Below are positions 51,942 to 61,418 of a stretch of 64,000 bases of DNA, piece by piece. The stretch spans positions 1 to 64,000 of the forward strand of contig JBCCDA010000006.1 of the NCBI GenBank assembly GCA_039033215.1, given 5' to 3'. Each line of letters begins with the position of its first letter. Within the stretch, counting starts at the first letter, position 1. The notes below the pieces were generated by a model that saw only the letters and a list, made by a program, of their open reading frames with translations, did no database searches and was not told the origin of the DNA. The DNA comes from Thermohalobaculum sp039033215 (lineage in GTDB: Bacteria > Pseudomonadota > Alphaproteobacteria > Rhodobacterales > Rhodobacteraceae). Made by a program: the position numbers and the translations under genes.

Positions 51942-52451
51942 ATGCAAGTCTACGGGGTGATCGGCTGGAAGAACGCGGGCAAGACCACGCTGGTTGAACG
52001 CCTCGTGGCCGAGATTGCCGGACGCGGATTTTCAGTGTCGACGGTCAAGCACACGCACCATGGCGTCGACGTCGATCAGCCGGGCAAGGACAGCCACCGC
52101 CATCGGGCAGCGGGCGCACGGCAGGTGATCCTGTCATCCTCGGCGCGCTGGGCCCTGATGACCGAGCACCGGGGCGCGCCGGAGACGCCGCTTTCCGACC
52201 TGCTCACCCATCTCAGCCCCGTCGATCTGGTCATCATCGAGGGCTACAAGCGCGACAACCACCCGAAAGTCGAGGCCTGGCGGGCCGAAACCGGGCAGCC
52301 CTTGATCGCGGCGGACGACCCGACGATCCGGGCGGTGGCGTCGAAGGATTCTCCACCCACGGACCGACCGGTCATCGACCTCGACGACATCCCTGCAATT
52401 GCCGATTTCATCCTGGATGATCTGGGCATGGCGCTCAGACGTCTGGCATGA
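51942..52451 (+). CDS. mobB: Molybdopterin-guanine dinucleotide biosynthesis adapter MobB
   Basis: 169-aa P-loop GTPase that assists MobA. Seen: Walker A VIGWKNAGKTTLVERL and the STVKHTHHGVDVDQPGKDSHRHRAAGA block. ATG 51942 follows AAGGGGAG; a longer frame from 51804 adds unrelated residues. The 162-bp gap after mobA contains a AAGGCG/CGCCTT hairpin. Its stop overlaps moeA (ATGA). Confidence 0.94.
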   Translation: MQVYGVIGWKNAGKTTLVERLVAEIAGRGFSVSTVKHTHHGVDVDQPGKDSHRHRAAGARQVILSSSARWALMTEHRGAPETPLSDLLTHLSPVDLVIIEGYKRDNHPKVEAWRAETGQPLIAADDPTIRAVASKDSPPTDRPVIDLDDIPAIADFILDDLGMALRRLA

Positions 52452-53710
52452 ACAGACGTCTCAGGGACGATTGCTTCGCCTTGCCGCCGGGGGTCGAATG
52501 GACCCCGGTGGACACGGCGCTTTCCCTGCTGCGCGAACGCCTGACCTCTGTGACGGCAACCGAAGACGTCCCCATCGGCGAGGCCGCGGGGCGCATTCTG
52601 GCAAGCCCCGCGAAAGCCCGGCGCGCGAACCCGCCCGCGGCAAACGCCGCCGTCGACGGCTATGCGTTCGCGTGGGCGTCGCTGAAGGGCCGGGATGTCG
52701 GTGACCTGCCGTTGGAGCCCGGCCGGTCCGCCGCTGGTCATCCGTTCGGCCGCGAGGTGCCGGAAGGCCATGCGCTCAGGATATTGACCGGCGCCGAGAT
52801 TCCAGCCGGTGCCGACACCGTGGTCCTGCAGGAGGATGCCGAGGTTCGCGTTGGCCGGGTCCGCTTTCAGGCGCCGCGCAAGCAGGGGGCCAACTGCCGT
52901 GGCTTTGGCGAGGATGCCCAGGAAGGCGACATTGTCCTTGCCGCTGGCATCAGGCTGGGCCCGGGCGAGATCGCACGCCTCGTGTCCGTCGGGATCGATC
53001 GGGTGGAGGTCCACAAACCCCTCCGGGTGGCGTTGATCTCTACCGGTGACGAGCTGCTGCAACCGGGTGCATCGCCCGACAGCCCCGGTATATTCGATGC
53101 GAACCGTCCCATGCTCTCGGCGATGGTCAGGGCCTTTGGACATTCTGTCGTGGACGTTGGCGCCCAGTCGGACCGGGCCGCGACTGTCCGGACAGCTCTA
53201 GACCGTGCAGCGGCCGAGGCGGATGCGATCCTCACCACTGGCGGTGCGTCCTCCGGGGACGAGGATCACGTCTCACGGCTGCTGCGCGACGAAGGGCGCA
53301 TGACCTCCTGGCGGATTGCGATGAAACCGGGGCGGCCCCTGGCGTTGGGGCTCTGGCAGGGCGTGCCCGTCTTCGGTCTGCCCGGGAACCCGGTCGCGGC
53401 GTTTGTCACGTCGCTGGTCTTTGCGCGCCCGGCGCTGGGGGCTCTGGCCGGCCTGGGTTGGCAGAGCGCGCGGGGCTTCATGCTGCCGGCAGCCTTCGAG
53501 AAGACCAAGAAAGCAGGGCGGCGAGAATACCTCCGCGCGAGGCTGACCGATGACGGCCGGGTGGAGGTCTTCGCCTCGGAAGGTTCCGGCCTGATAGGCG
53601 GGCTCTCCTGGTCGGACGGTCTGGTGGAACTGCCGGACGAGGCGTTGACGGTCAAACCGGGAGATCCGGTGCGCTACGTTCCCCATGCCTCCTCCGGGTT
53701 CGGCGTTTGA
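52448..53710 (+). CDS. moeA: Molybdopterin molybdotransferase
   Basis: 420-aa enzyme inserting molybdate into adenylated molybdopterin. Seen: PAANAAVDGYAFAW, RILTGAEIPAGADTVVLQED, VALISTGDELLQPG, TTGGASSGDEDHV and KPGRPLALGLWQGVPVFGLPGNPVAAFVT, the complete MoeA set. A 30-residue N-terminal extension precedes the usual start. Coupled to mobB by ATGA and to the MFS gene by TTGA. Confidence 0.95.
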   Translation: MNRRLRDDCFALPPGVEWTPVDTALSLLRERLTSVTATEDVPIGEAAGRILASPAKARRANPPAANAAVDGYAFAWASLKGRDVGDLPLEPGRSAAGHPFGREVPEGHALRILTGAEIPAGADTVVLQEDAEVRVGRVRFQAPRKQGANCRGFGEDAQEGDIVLAAGIRLGPGEIARLVSVGIDRVEVHKPLRVALISTGDELLQPGASPDSPGIFDANRPMLSAMVRAFGHSVVDVGAQSDRAATVRTALDRAAAEADAILTTGGASSGDEDHVSRLLRDEGRMTSWRIAMKPGRPLALGLWQGVPVFGLPGNPVAAFVTSLVFARPALGALAGLGWQSARGFMLPAAFEKTKKAGRREYLRARLTDDGRVEVFASEGSGLIGGLSWSDGLVELPDEALTVKPGDPVRYVPHASSGFGV

Positions 53711-54891
53711 GCGATACCACCCGCGCGGCCGTGCTGACGGCCGGCTACTATGCCGCTGTCTTCATCGCGATGGGCGCCATGTTGCCCTTCTGGCCGGTGT
53801 GGCTGCAGGCCCGAGGCCTCGACGAAGCCGCGATCGGGTGGCTCCTCGGGTCCATGACACTGGTCAGGATCGCCGGGTCGACGGTGCTGCCGGCGATTGC
53901 GGACCGCTATGCTGTGCGCCGCGCCATGCTGGGCATCACTGCGGCTCTGTCCGCTGTGGTGGCCATTGCCCTGCTTGTGCTGCCGTTAGACCCAGTTTGG
54001 CTGTTGATCGTCTGCCTTGTCTGGGGTTTCGTCATGGCCCCCACCGTTCCGCTTGGCGAGGCGCTGGGGCTTCGCGCCGCGACAAACCATGGGTTCGCCT
54101 ACGCGCCAGTACGGGCTGCCGGGTCGATCGGATTTCTGCTCGCGAACCTTGCGTTGGGCGCCGGATTGGAGCGGTTGGGCCCGGACCTGGTGATCTGGAC
54201 GATTGCGGTGGCTTTCCTGGCTGTCGCGGTGTTGGGGCTGGTCCATCCGGGCGGGGGGGCAGCCCCTGGCGACGGCCGGGACAAGCCCCAGCCGGGAGAG
54301 CTGCGGTACCTCCTCACGCGCCGTGTCGTCCTGGTCTTTGCAGTGGCGGCTGCGGCCAACCAGTCGTCACACATGGTCTACTATGGGTACTCGGTGCTCG
54401 ACTGGCAGACCCAGGGGATCAGCGGCGCGACCATCGGGCAGTTGTGGGCGCTGGGTGTCCTGGCCGAGACCGTCCTGATGCTGGGCCCCGGGCGCCATCT
54501 GATCACGCGTATCAGCCCAGCGGGGGCGCTTGGTCTTGCCGCCGTCGCGGGCGCGCTGCGGTGGGCGGCCATGGCAGGGGCGCCGAGCCTCGAGTGGCTC
54601 TGGCCCCTGCAGGCCCTGCACGCGGTGAGCTTTGGGATCGGCCACCTGGGGGCCATGGCCTTCCTCGCAGCCGCGGTTCCAGGACGCCTCGCAGGCAGCA
54701 CGCAGGGGGCGCTTGCCGGTATCTGTAATGGGAGCGCCAGCGCGCTGGTCCTGTTTGCAGCCGGTAGTGTGATTGCCAGCGGCGGCATCGCCGCTGGGTA
54801 CTGGATGTGTGCTGCGATCTCGTTGATCGGCGTGGTCGCAGCAGTGGCGCTTGCGTGCCTCTGGCGGGGGGAGCGGTTGGTTGACGGCTGA
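53707..54891 (+). CDS. MFS transporter, HcaT/nucleoside-symporter-like
   Basis: 394-aa 12-TM transporter of the MFS_1-like group. TTG start at 53707 overlaps the moeA stop. Seen: YYAAVFIAMGAMLPFWPVWLQARGLDEAAIGWLLG and RAAGSIGFLLANLALG, resembling 3-phenylpropionate/nucleoside symporter members. Substrate unknown. Its operon position after moeA is probably incidental rather than a molybdate transporter. Confidence 0.88.
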   Translation: MSDTTRAAVLTAGYYAAVFIAMGAMLPFWPVWLQARGLDEAAIGWLLGSMTLVRIAGSTVLPAIADRYAVRRAMLGITAALSAVVAIALLVLPLDPVWLLIVCLVWGFVMAPTVPLGEALGLRAATNHGFAYAPVRAAGSIGFLLANLALGAGLERLGPDLVIWTIAVAFLAVAVLGLVHPGGGAAPGDGRDKPQPGELRYLLTRRVVLVFAVAAAANQSSHMVYYGYSVLDWQTQGISGATIGQLWALGVLAETVLMLGPGRHLITRISPAGALGLAAVAGALRWAAMAGAPSLEWLWPLQALHAVSFGIGHLGAMAFLAAAVPGRLAGSTQGALAGICNGSASALVLFAAGSVIASGGIAAGYWMCAAISLIGVVAAVALACLWRGERLVDG

Positions 54892-54909
54892 CCGGCCGGG
54901 ATGGTGGCT

Positions 54910-56691
54910 CTAGGCCGACGGCGCCTCGAAGACGCGCAGGACCGTCCCCAGCAGAACCACGGCCCGCCCCGGGGGCGTGTCGGCCAGTTCAACCAGAAGC
55001 GGGCTCGGTCCCAGGTCCTCTACCGCGCGGGCCAGCAGGTCACCGAACGCACCAATCAGCCGGAGGGCAAGCTCGTGAAAGTCCGCATCGTTGCGAAGCC
55101 GTGCCCGCACCAGCGCGATTGCCACGTCATCCTGGAGCGAGAGCCCCAGGTCCGAGACCGCCGGATCGCGGACGCCTTCGGCGAAGGCTGCCCAGGTGGT
55201 CGCAGGCATTGCCTCCACGACGATGTCGTCGAGTGCCAAGCGCTCCTGCGCCAGACAATCGGCGGCCTCGTGCCCCAAGAGGGCGACACGGGCGACATCA
55301 AGGTCAAGCCCGGCTTGAGCCAGCGCCTGTCGGGTGGTGCCCGACGGCGGGGTGCCTTCCAGAAACCGCACCACGGCGGTCCAGTCCAACGCCACCCGGC
55401 TTGCGGCGCGCGGCAAGGCAACGAACGGCAACTCGCTGCCCGGCTCCTCGCGCGGCGATGCGGTGTCAGTTGTCGGAGCCGGGTCCATCAGGGGGTTGAG
55501 TCGGGAGGTCCTGTCGATCTGTGACAGCAGTTCCTCCGCCCGCTCTTCCAGCTGGTCGATCCGCGTCAGCGCGGCCGCCATTGCTGCCCGCTCTGGTGCG
55601 ACGTACTCTGCCGCGGCATCGGCCAAAAGCCGGCCGAGCTCCTCGGACGACGCAGGGGGGTTCGAGGCCACGAAGGTGCTGGTCTTCTCAACCTCGGCCT
55701 GGATCTGGCGAATAGGGGCCGCGACCGTCGTCTCGACTGCGTCGATCTGCGCGCCGAGCCGGGCCGATACATCGGCCGATAGCGTCTCGAGCGTCTTGCG
55801 AACCAGCGCATCGCCGTCAGTGACCCCGGCGACCTCGCGCGACAGCATCTCGGCCAGGCGTGCATCTGCGTTGGCGCGGGTCTCGGACAGCTCCTGCTCC
55901 ACCCGCTGGCAGAGCTCGGTCAGACCTTGATGAACGTGCTGCACCGACTGCTCAAACCGCTCTTGCGCCTGGTCGGATCTGGTACCAACACGCTGTTCCA
56001 ACCGCACGGCCAACGCCGCGACATCCTCGTCCAGTTGCTTCTGAGTGGCCGTCATGCCGTCAGTGATCTGTCGGCCGAGGGTGTCGCGAAGGACCGCGAG
56101 TGCCTCGCGCTCGACCTGAACGACCTCGGCCAATTGTGCGATCTCGGATCGCAGCCGGCTATCCAGCGCGGCAGCACGGTTCTCGAGCAGCGATCCGATA
56201 CGGTCCATCCGTTCGGCAACCCGCTGGTCGATCAGCGCCGTCGTGTCCATCATCGTCTTGTCGACCCGGGCGGGCAGACCGTCGAGCCGGCGCTGCGTCA
56301 CCGCGTTCAGGTCATCGACGCTATCGGCCAGATTGCCGAACGTTGCGGCCAGTGCCAGTGCGCTTTCACCCTGCACCACCAATCCCTCGGCGAGATGGTC
56401 TGCACGGTTGAGTGCAAGCACGACGATCCACAGCATCGCCAGCGGGCCGGTGACGGCGAAGACAAAGAACACCAGATCCATCGTGGGCAGCAGGCCGATC
56501 GCGCCGTCTCCGGCGGAGGCCGCCCTGCTCAGGAAGCCCGCAGCGTAGGCGGCAAGGGCACCCAGCCAGACGACGGAAGCGGCGATTGCCGCCGGGATGA
56601 AGCCTCGGCGGCGGTTGTCAGCGAGCAGACCGGACAGATACCCCCGCAGGTCCCAACCGGTCGCGCCGTTGTTCGTGAGTTGGTCAGCCAT
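54910..56691 (-). CDS. Large membrane-anchored coiled-coil protein
   Basis: 593-aa protein of unknown function. Seen: short cytoplasmic N-terminus, two TM segments (about 31-53 and 68-92), then about 250 residues of continuous coiled coil (about 110-400, with repeats of ALDSRLRSEIAQLAEVV type), a Pro-rich linker near 400-430, and a helical C-terminal domain (about 440-593). The plan resembles apolipoprotein- or DUF-type envelope scaffolds but matches none I recognise. greA follows 35 bp upstream on the same strand, so it may be the distal gene of that unit. Confidence 0.8.
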   Translation of the reverse strand: MADQLTNNGATGWDLRGYLSGLLADNRRRGFIPAAIAASVVWLGALAAYAAGFLSRAASAGDGAIGLLPTMDLVFFVFAVTGPLAMLWIVVLALNRADHLAEGLVVQGESALALAATFGNLADSVDDLNAVTQRRLDGLPARVDKTMMDTTALIDQRVAERMDRIGSLLENRAAALDSRLRSEIAQLAEVVQVEREALAVLRDTLGRQITDGMTATQKQLDEDVAALAVRLEQRVGTRSDQAQERFEQSVQHVHQGLTELCQRVEQELSETRANADARLAEMLSREVAGVTDGDALVRKTLETLSADVSARLGAQIDAVETTVAAPIRQIQAEVEKTSTFVASNPPASSEELGRLLADAAAEYVAPERAAMAAALTRIDQLEERAEELLSQIDRTSRLNPLMDPAPTTDTASPREEPGSELPFVALPRAASRVALDWTAVVRFLEGTPPSGTTRQALAQAGLDLDVARVALLGHEAADCLAQERLALDDIVVEAMPATTWAAFAEGVRDPAVSDLGLSLQDDVAIALVRARLRNDADFHELALRLIGAFGDLLARAVEDLGPSPLLVELADTPPGRAVVLLGTVLRVFEAPSA

Positions 56692-56726
56692 AGTCCCAGA
56701 CTCTCACGAACGGCGAATCACCGCAA

Positions 56727-57200
56727 TCAGATATAGCTGACGCTCAGAATCTCGTAGGAACGGCTGCCGCCAGGGGTTGTGACCTCGACCTGATCACCCT
56801 CTTCCTTGCCGATCAGGGCACGGGCGAGCGGCGAGCGCATGTTCAGCAGGCCATTGTCGATATCGGCCTCATGCTCACCAACAATCTGGTAGGTCTTTTC
56901 CTCGTCTGTGTCCTCGTCCACGATCTCAACCGTCGCCGAGAACTTGATCTGGTCGCCGGCAATCTTTGACGGGTCGATCACATCCGCACGGCCGAGGATG
57001 CCCTCGAGTTCCTTGATGCGACCCTCGATGAAGCTCTGACGCTCCCGGGCTGCATGGTACTCGGCATTCTCGGACAAGTCACCGTGCTCGCGCGCCTCGG
57101 CGATGGCTTTGATCACCGCGGGCCGATCGTCTTCCTTGAGGTTCTTGAGCTCCCCGGTGAGGCGCTCGTACCCCTTCTTGGTCATCGGAACCTTATCCAT
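56727..57200 (-). CDS. greA: Transcription elongation factor GreA
   Basis: 157-aa factor that rescues backtracked RNA polymerase by stimulating transcript cleavage. Seen: coiled-coil with tip residues Asp41 and Glu44 (GDLSENAEYHAARERQ), and the C-terminal FKBP-like domain ending SRSYEILSVSYI. ATG 57200 follows GAGAGGGGA. Transcribed after carB. Confidence 0.97.
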   Translation of the reverse strand: MDKVPMTKKGYERLTGELKNLKEDDRPAVIKAIAEAREHGDLSENAEYHAARERQSFIEGRIKELEGILGRADVIDPSKIAGDQIKFSATVEIVDEDTDEEKTYQIVGEHEADIDNGLLNMRSPLARALIGKEEGDQVEVTTPGGSRSYEILSVSYI

Positions 57201-57248
57201 GGGTCCCCTCTCCCCGTCACCAACTGTTGTGTGTCGGACAAACAACGG

Positions 57249-57273
57249 GGGCCGCACCATTCTGGCGCGGCCC
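57249..57273 (-). terminator. Hairpin after carB, possible terminator
   Basis: GGGCCGC (57249-57255) pairs with GCGGCCC (57267-57273); an inner CCA/TGG extends the stem. On the minus strand it is followed by CCGTTGTTTG, a weak T-rich tail. It lies in the 204-bp carB-greA gap, also within the greA leader. Confidence 0.5.
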
Positions 57274-57404
57274 ATACAACCTCACATTGATAGAACCTGC
57301 TGCGCGGTGCTGCAAGGGCCGCATTGAACCGCCGCTAAAGTTGCCCAACAGCCCGGGCAGGAGGTCTCGGCATTGTGGCTACGATGCTGTGCCCGCAGGC
57401 GGAG

Positions 57405-60400
57405 CTACTTGGCTGGCCCGTATTCCTGCAGGGGCGCTACCTCGAGCGCACCGTCCGACAGTGTCTCAATAGCACGGGCTGCAGCCGACGCGCCGGCAGC
57501 GGTGGTGTAGTAGGGGATCTTCTGGCGCAACGCCGTGGCGCGGATATCGAAGCTGTCACGAACGGATTGCGCGCCTTCCGTGGTGTTGAAGACCAGCGTG
57601 ATACCCCCGTCCTTCATGCGGTCGACGATGTGCGGGCGGCCCTCGTAGACCTTGTTGATCCTGGTCGCCGGAATGCCGCGGGAGGCGAGGTACTCCTGCG
57701 TGCCCTGGGTCGCCAGGATCTCGAAGCCTTGCCGCGTGAGAATGCGTCCGGCCTCGGCGATCAGGTCCTTGTCGGTATCGCGGACTGATACGAACGCCGT
57801 TCCCCCAGAGGGCAACGGGGTCCCTGCGCCCAACTGGCTTTTGAGGAACGCCCGGGCAAACCCCTTGTCGAGGCCCATGACCTCCCCGGTCGAGCGCATC
57901 TCCGGTCCCAACAAGGTATCCACCCCGGGAAAGCGCGCGAAGGGCATCACGGCTTCCTTCACCGCCGTATGCTCGGTCTGCGGATCGGCCAGCGTGAAGG
58001 CATCCAGCTTCTCCCCCGCCATCACCCGGGCCGCGATGGCGGCAATGGGCGACCCCACGGCCTTGGCCACGAACGGCACGGTGCGCGACGCGCGGGGATT
58101 GACCTCGAGCACGTAGATGTCCGTGCCCTTGATCGCGAACTGGACGTTCATCAGGCCGACCACATTCAGACCCAGCGCCATCGCTTCGGATTGCCGGGTC
58201 AGCTCCTCGATGATCTCCGGTGACAGCGAATGGGGTGGCAGTGAGCAGGCGCTGTCGCCGGAGTGGACGCCGGCTTCCTCGATATGCTCCATGATCCCGG
58301 CGACGTGCACCTGATCACCGTCCGACAGGGCGTCGACATCCACCTCGACCGCCCCGGACAGATAGCTGTCTATCAGGACCGGAGAGGTCCCCGAGACGTT
58401 CACGGCCTCTGTGATGTAGCGGCGCAGTTCCGTGTCATCCCGGACGATCTCCATGGCCCGACCGCCCAGCACATAGGACGGGCGGATGACCACCGGATAG
58501 CCGACCTGATTTGCGATGCGGAAGGCGTCATCGGGGTTGGAGGCGATGCCGTTTCGTGGCTGACGAAGATCCAGATCGTGCAAGACCTGCTGGAACCGCT
58601 CGCGGTCTTCAGCCAGGTCGATCGCATCGGGGGAAGTGCCGAGGATCGGGATGCCCGCCGCCTCGAGCCCCCGCGCCAGTTTCAGCGGCGTCTGGCCGCC
58701 AAACTGGACGATCACCCCGTGCAATGTGCCGTTTTGCTGTTCCACCCGCAGGATCTCGAGCACATGTTCGAGAGTCAGCGGCTCGAAGTAAAGACGGTCC
58801 GAGGTGTCGTAGTCGGTGCTCACCGTCTCCGGGTTGCAGTTGATCATCACCGTCTCATAGCCCGCTTCGGTCAGGGCGTAGCAGGCGTGACAGCAGCAGT
58901 AGTCGAACTCGATCCCCTGGCCGATCCGGTTTGGCCCGCCGCCGAGAATGACAACCTTCTTGCGATCCGTGGGGCGGGCCTCACACTCCGCCTCGCCATC
59001 CACCGGAACCTCGTAGGTCGAGTACATGTACGGGGTCTGCGCCTCGAATTCGGCTGCACAGGTATCGATCCGCTTGAAGGTCGCCTCGATCCCGTGGGCA
59101 TGGCGGATGCGGCGCACCCCGTCCTCGGTCAGGTTGGTGAGCGCCGCCAGCCGGGCGTCCGAGAAACCCATCATCTTCAGCTTGCGCAGGCCATCGGTTG
59201 TTTCCGGAAGCCCATGGCTTACCAGAACCGCTTCCACCGTGAGGATCTCATCGATCCGCTCCAGAAACCACATGTCGAACTTGGTGGCCCGGGCGATCTC
59301 TTCCAGGGTCAGACCCTCGCGGATCGCCTGGGCGATGACGCGGATACGATCCGGGGTCTGCAGGTTCAGCGCGGCGATCACGGCGCGCTTGCGCTCCTCG
59401 CCGGTCTGATCCGCCGTCAGCCCCTCGATCTCGATCTCGTCGAAGCCAGTCAGCCCCGTTTCCATCGAGCAGAGCGCCTTCTGGACGGATTCGTGGAAGG
59501 ACCGGCCAATGGCCATAGCCTCGCCCACGGACTTCATGGCGGTGGTCAGCTCGGGCTTGGAGCCTGGAAACTTCTCGAACGCAAAGCGCGGGATCTTGGT
59601 CACGACATAGTCGATGGTCGGCTCGAAGGACGCGGGCGTGACACCGGTGATGTCGTTCTGCACTTCGTCCAGTGTGTAACCCACCGCCAGCTTGGCCGCG
59701 ACCTTTGCAATCGGGAACCCGGTGGCCTTGGACGCCAGTGCCGAGGACCGCGACACGCGCGGGTTCATCTCGATCACCACGACCCTGCCGGTCTCCGGCT
59801 CGATGGCGAACTGGACGTTGGAACCCCCGGTCTCGACCCCGATCTCGCGCAGCACCGCGATCGAGGCATTGCGGAGCATCTGGTATTCTTTGTCAGTCAG
59901 TGTCAGCGCGGGCGCGACGGTGATCGAATCCCCTGTGTGCACGCCCATCGGGTCCACGTTCTCGATCGAGCAGACGATGATGCAGTTGTCCACCTTGTCG
60001 CGGACGACCTCCATCTCGAATTCCTTCCAGCCCAGAAGCGACTCGTCGATCAGGATCTGGCTGACAGGCGAGGCATCGAGGCCGCTTCGGCAGATCGCCT
60101 CGTACTCGGACTTGTTGTAGGCAACACCGCCGCCGGTGCCGCCCAGGGTGAACGCCGGGCGGATGATCGCGGGCAGGCCGACATGATCAAGCGCCTCCAT
60201 GCACTCCTCGATTGTGTTCGCAATGGTGGCCTTGGGGTTCTCCAGCCCGATCCGGTCCATGGCCTCGCGGAAGAGCTTGCGATCCTCCGCCATCTCGATC
60301 GCTTCGCGCTTGGCGCCGATCAGCTCGACCCCGAACTTCTCCAGCACCCCCAGATCGGCCACGGCCAGCGCCGTGTTAAGCCCCGTCTGCCCGCCCATGG

Positions 60401-60665
60401 TCGGCAGAAGCGCATCGGGGCGTTCCTTCTCGATGATCTGGGCAACGACTTCGGGCGTGATCGGCTCGATGTAGGTCGCATCCGCCAGCCCCGGATCGGT
60501 CATGATCGTCGCCGGGTTCGAGTTGACCAGGATGACCCGGTATCCCTCTTCGCGCAGTGCCTTGCAGGCCTGGGCGCCCGAGTAGTCGAACTCGCAGGCT
60601 TGCCCGATGACGATGGGGCCCGCCCCGATTATCATGATGGACTGGATGTCTGTCCGCTTGGGCAT
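57405..60665 (-). CDS. carB: Carbamoyl-phosphate synthase large subunit
   Basis: 1086-aa enzyme for carbamoyl phosphate (arginine and pyrimidine synthesis). Seen: two homologous ATP-grasp halves, the first with MIIGAGPIVIGQACEFDYSGAQA and the second with VVILGGGPNRIGQGIEFDYCC, EYMLRNASI-type carbamate region, and the C-terminal allosteric MGS-like domain ending LQEYGPAK. Full length. carA is not adjacent in this window. greA lies downstream. Confidence 0.98.
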   Translation of the reverse strand: MPKRTDIQSIMIIGAGPIVIGQACEFDYSGAQACKALREEGYRVILVNSNPATIMTDPGLADATYIEPITPEVVAQIIEKERPDALLPTMGGQTGLNTALAVADLGVLEKFGVELIGAKREAIEMAEDRKLFREAMDRIGLENPKATIANTIEECMEALDHVGLPAIIRPAFTLGGTGGGVAYNKSEYEAICRSGLDASPVSQILIDESLLGWKEFEMEVVRDKVDNCIIVCSIENVDPMGVHTGDSITVAPALTLTDKEYQMLRNASIAVLREIGVETGGSNVQFAIEPETGRVVVIEMNPRVSRSSALASKATGFPIAKVAAKLAVGYTLDEVQNDITGVTPASFEPTIDYVVTKIPRFAFEKFPGSKPELTTAMKSVGEAMAIGRSFHESVQKALCSMETGLTGFDEIEIEGLTADQTGEERKRAVIAALNLQTPDRIRVIAQAIREGLTLEEIARATKFDMWFLERIDEILTVEAVLVSHGLPETTDGLRKLKMMGFSDARLAALTNLTEDGVRRIRHAHGIEATFKRIDTCAAEFEAQTPYMYSTYEVPVDGEAECEARPTDRKKVVILGGGPNRIGQGIEFDYCCCHACYALTEAGYETVMINCNPETVSTDYDTSDRLYFEPLTLEHVLEILRVEQQNGTLHGVIVQFGGQTPLKLARGLEAAGIPILGTSPDAIDLAEDRERFQQVLHDLDLRQPRNGIASNPDDAFRIANQVGYPVVIRPSYVLGGRAMEIVRDDTELRRYITEAVNVSGTSPVLIDSYLSGAVEVDVDALSDGDQVHVAGIMEHIEEAGVHSGDSACSLPPHSLSPEIIEELTRQSEAMALGLNVVGLMNVQFAIKGTDIYVLEVNPRASRTVPFVAKAVGSPIAAIAARVMAGEKLDAFTLADPQTEHTAVKEAVMPFARFPGVDTLLGPEMRSTGEVMGLDKGFARAFLKSQLGAGTPLPSGGTAFVSVRDTDKDLIAEAGRILTRQGFEILATQGTQEYLASRGIPATRINKVYEGRPHIVDRMKDGGITLVFNTTEGAQSVRDSFDIRATALRQKIPYYTTAAGASAAARAIETLSDGALEVAPLQEYGPAK

Positions 60666-60930
60666 GGGCTCGGGCTCCGGCGCAGCCCTGATGGCACGGC
60701 GATACCGCGGCCAAGCGCAGGGCAGTGAGGATTTCGCGCGGTTATAGCGATCGAGTGGCCGTGCGCAAGAAAGCGCTGCGCTCTGGCTGACCTTTCCCGT
60801 CCGTCTGGGATCTGGCCGTCCCCGGACCTTGTGCGCAGTTGCCCGCCATGACGTCTCGCGTGCGCCACCGCAAAGTCGACGCTACGGTCCACCAAACGAT
60901 CAACTGGGCGCTACCTTGGGAGGGTTCCCT

Positions 60931-61338
60931 TTGAGCAAGAGCACGCAGACACTGGGCGGATGCATGTGCGGTGCGGTGCGCTATGCAGCGCAAGGCGGAC
61001 CATTGCATATCGGATACTGCCACTGCCGAAGCTGCCGCCACCACAGCGGGGCGGCAGTGGCAGGCATGCTTGTGTTCGATACGGACAACGTGATCTTCCC
61101 GGACCGGGAACCAAAGACCTATGTGTCGTCGCCCGGCGTGTGTCGCGGTTTCTGCGATGCGTGCGGGACAAGCCTTTCCTGGCACCATCGCGGCCTTGTC
61201 TCGCTCCACATCGGCACACTGGACGATCCTGATTCGCGTGCGCCGACACTTCACTGGCGGTACGACGAGCGATGTTCGTGGTACGAGCAGGCGGCGTCCT
61301 TGCCGCACGCAACGATGTCATACCCGGACAGGAATTAG
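60931..61338 (+). CDS. GFA family protein, second copy in the window
   Basis: 135-aa GFA-fold protein. TTG 60931 chosen because GGGAGGG lies just upstream and homology begins there; an ATG at 60829 would add 34 unrelated residues. Seen zinc ligands: GGCMCGAVRY, CHCRSCRHHSG and CDACGTSLSW. It is divergent from carB. Distinct from the GFA protein at 18005 (low similarity beyond the ligands). Confidence 0.85.
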   Translation: MSKSTQTLGGCMCGAVRYAAQGGPLHIGYCHCRSCRHHSGAAVAGMLVFDTDNVIFPDREPKTYVSSPGVCRGFCDACGTSLSWHHRGLVSLHIGTLDDPDSRAPTLHWRYDERCSWYEQAASLPHATMSYPDRN

Positions 61339-61418
61339 AGACGTCCCCTGGCCAGTGAGGTTATGCTCGCACCAGCCGTGATTGTGCTCAAGAACATGGC
61401 GATTGAGGGAGACACGCC

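Noticed and set aside
58263..60728. 821-aa open frame on the plus strand opposite carB
   Set aside because: Fully antisense to a clear full-length CarB; composition (His, Asp, Arg, Gln rich) is that of a GC-rich shadow frame.
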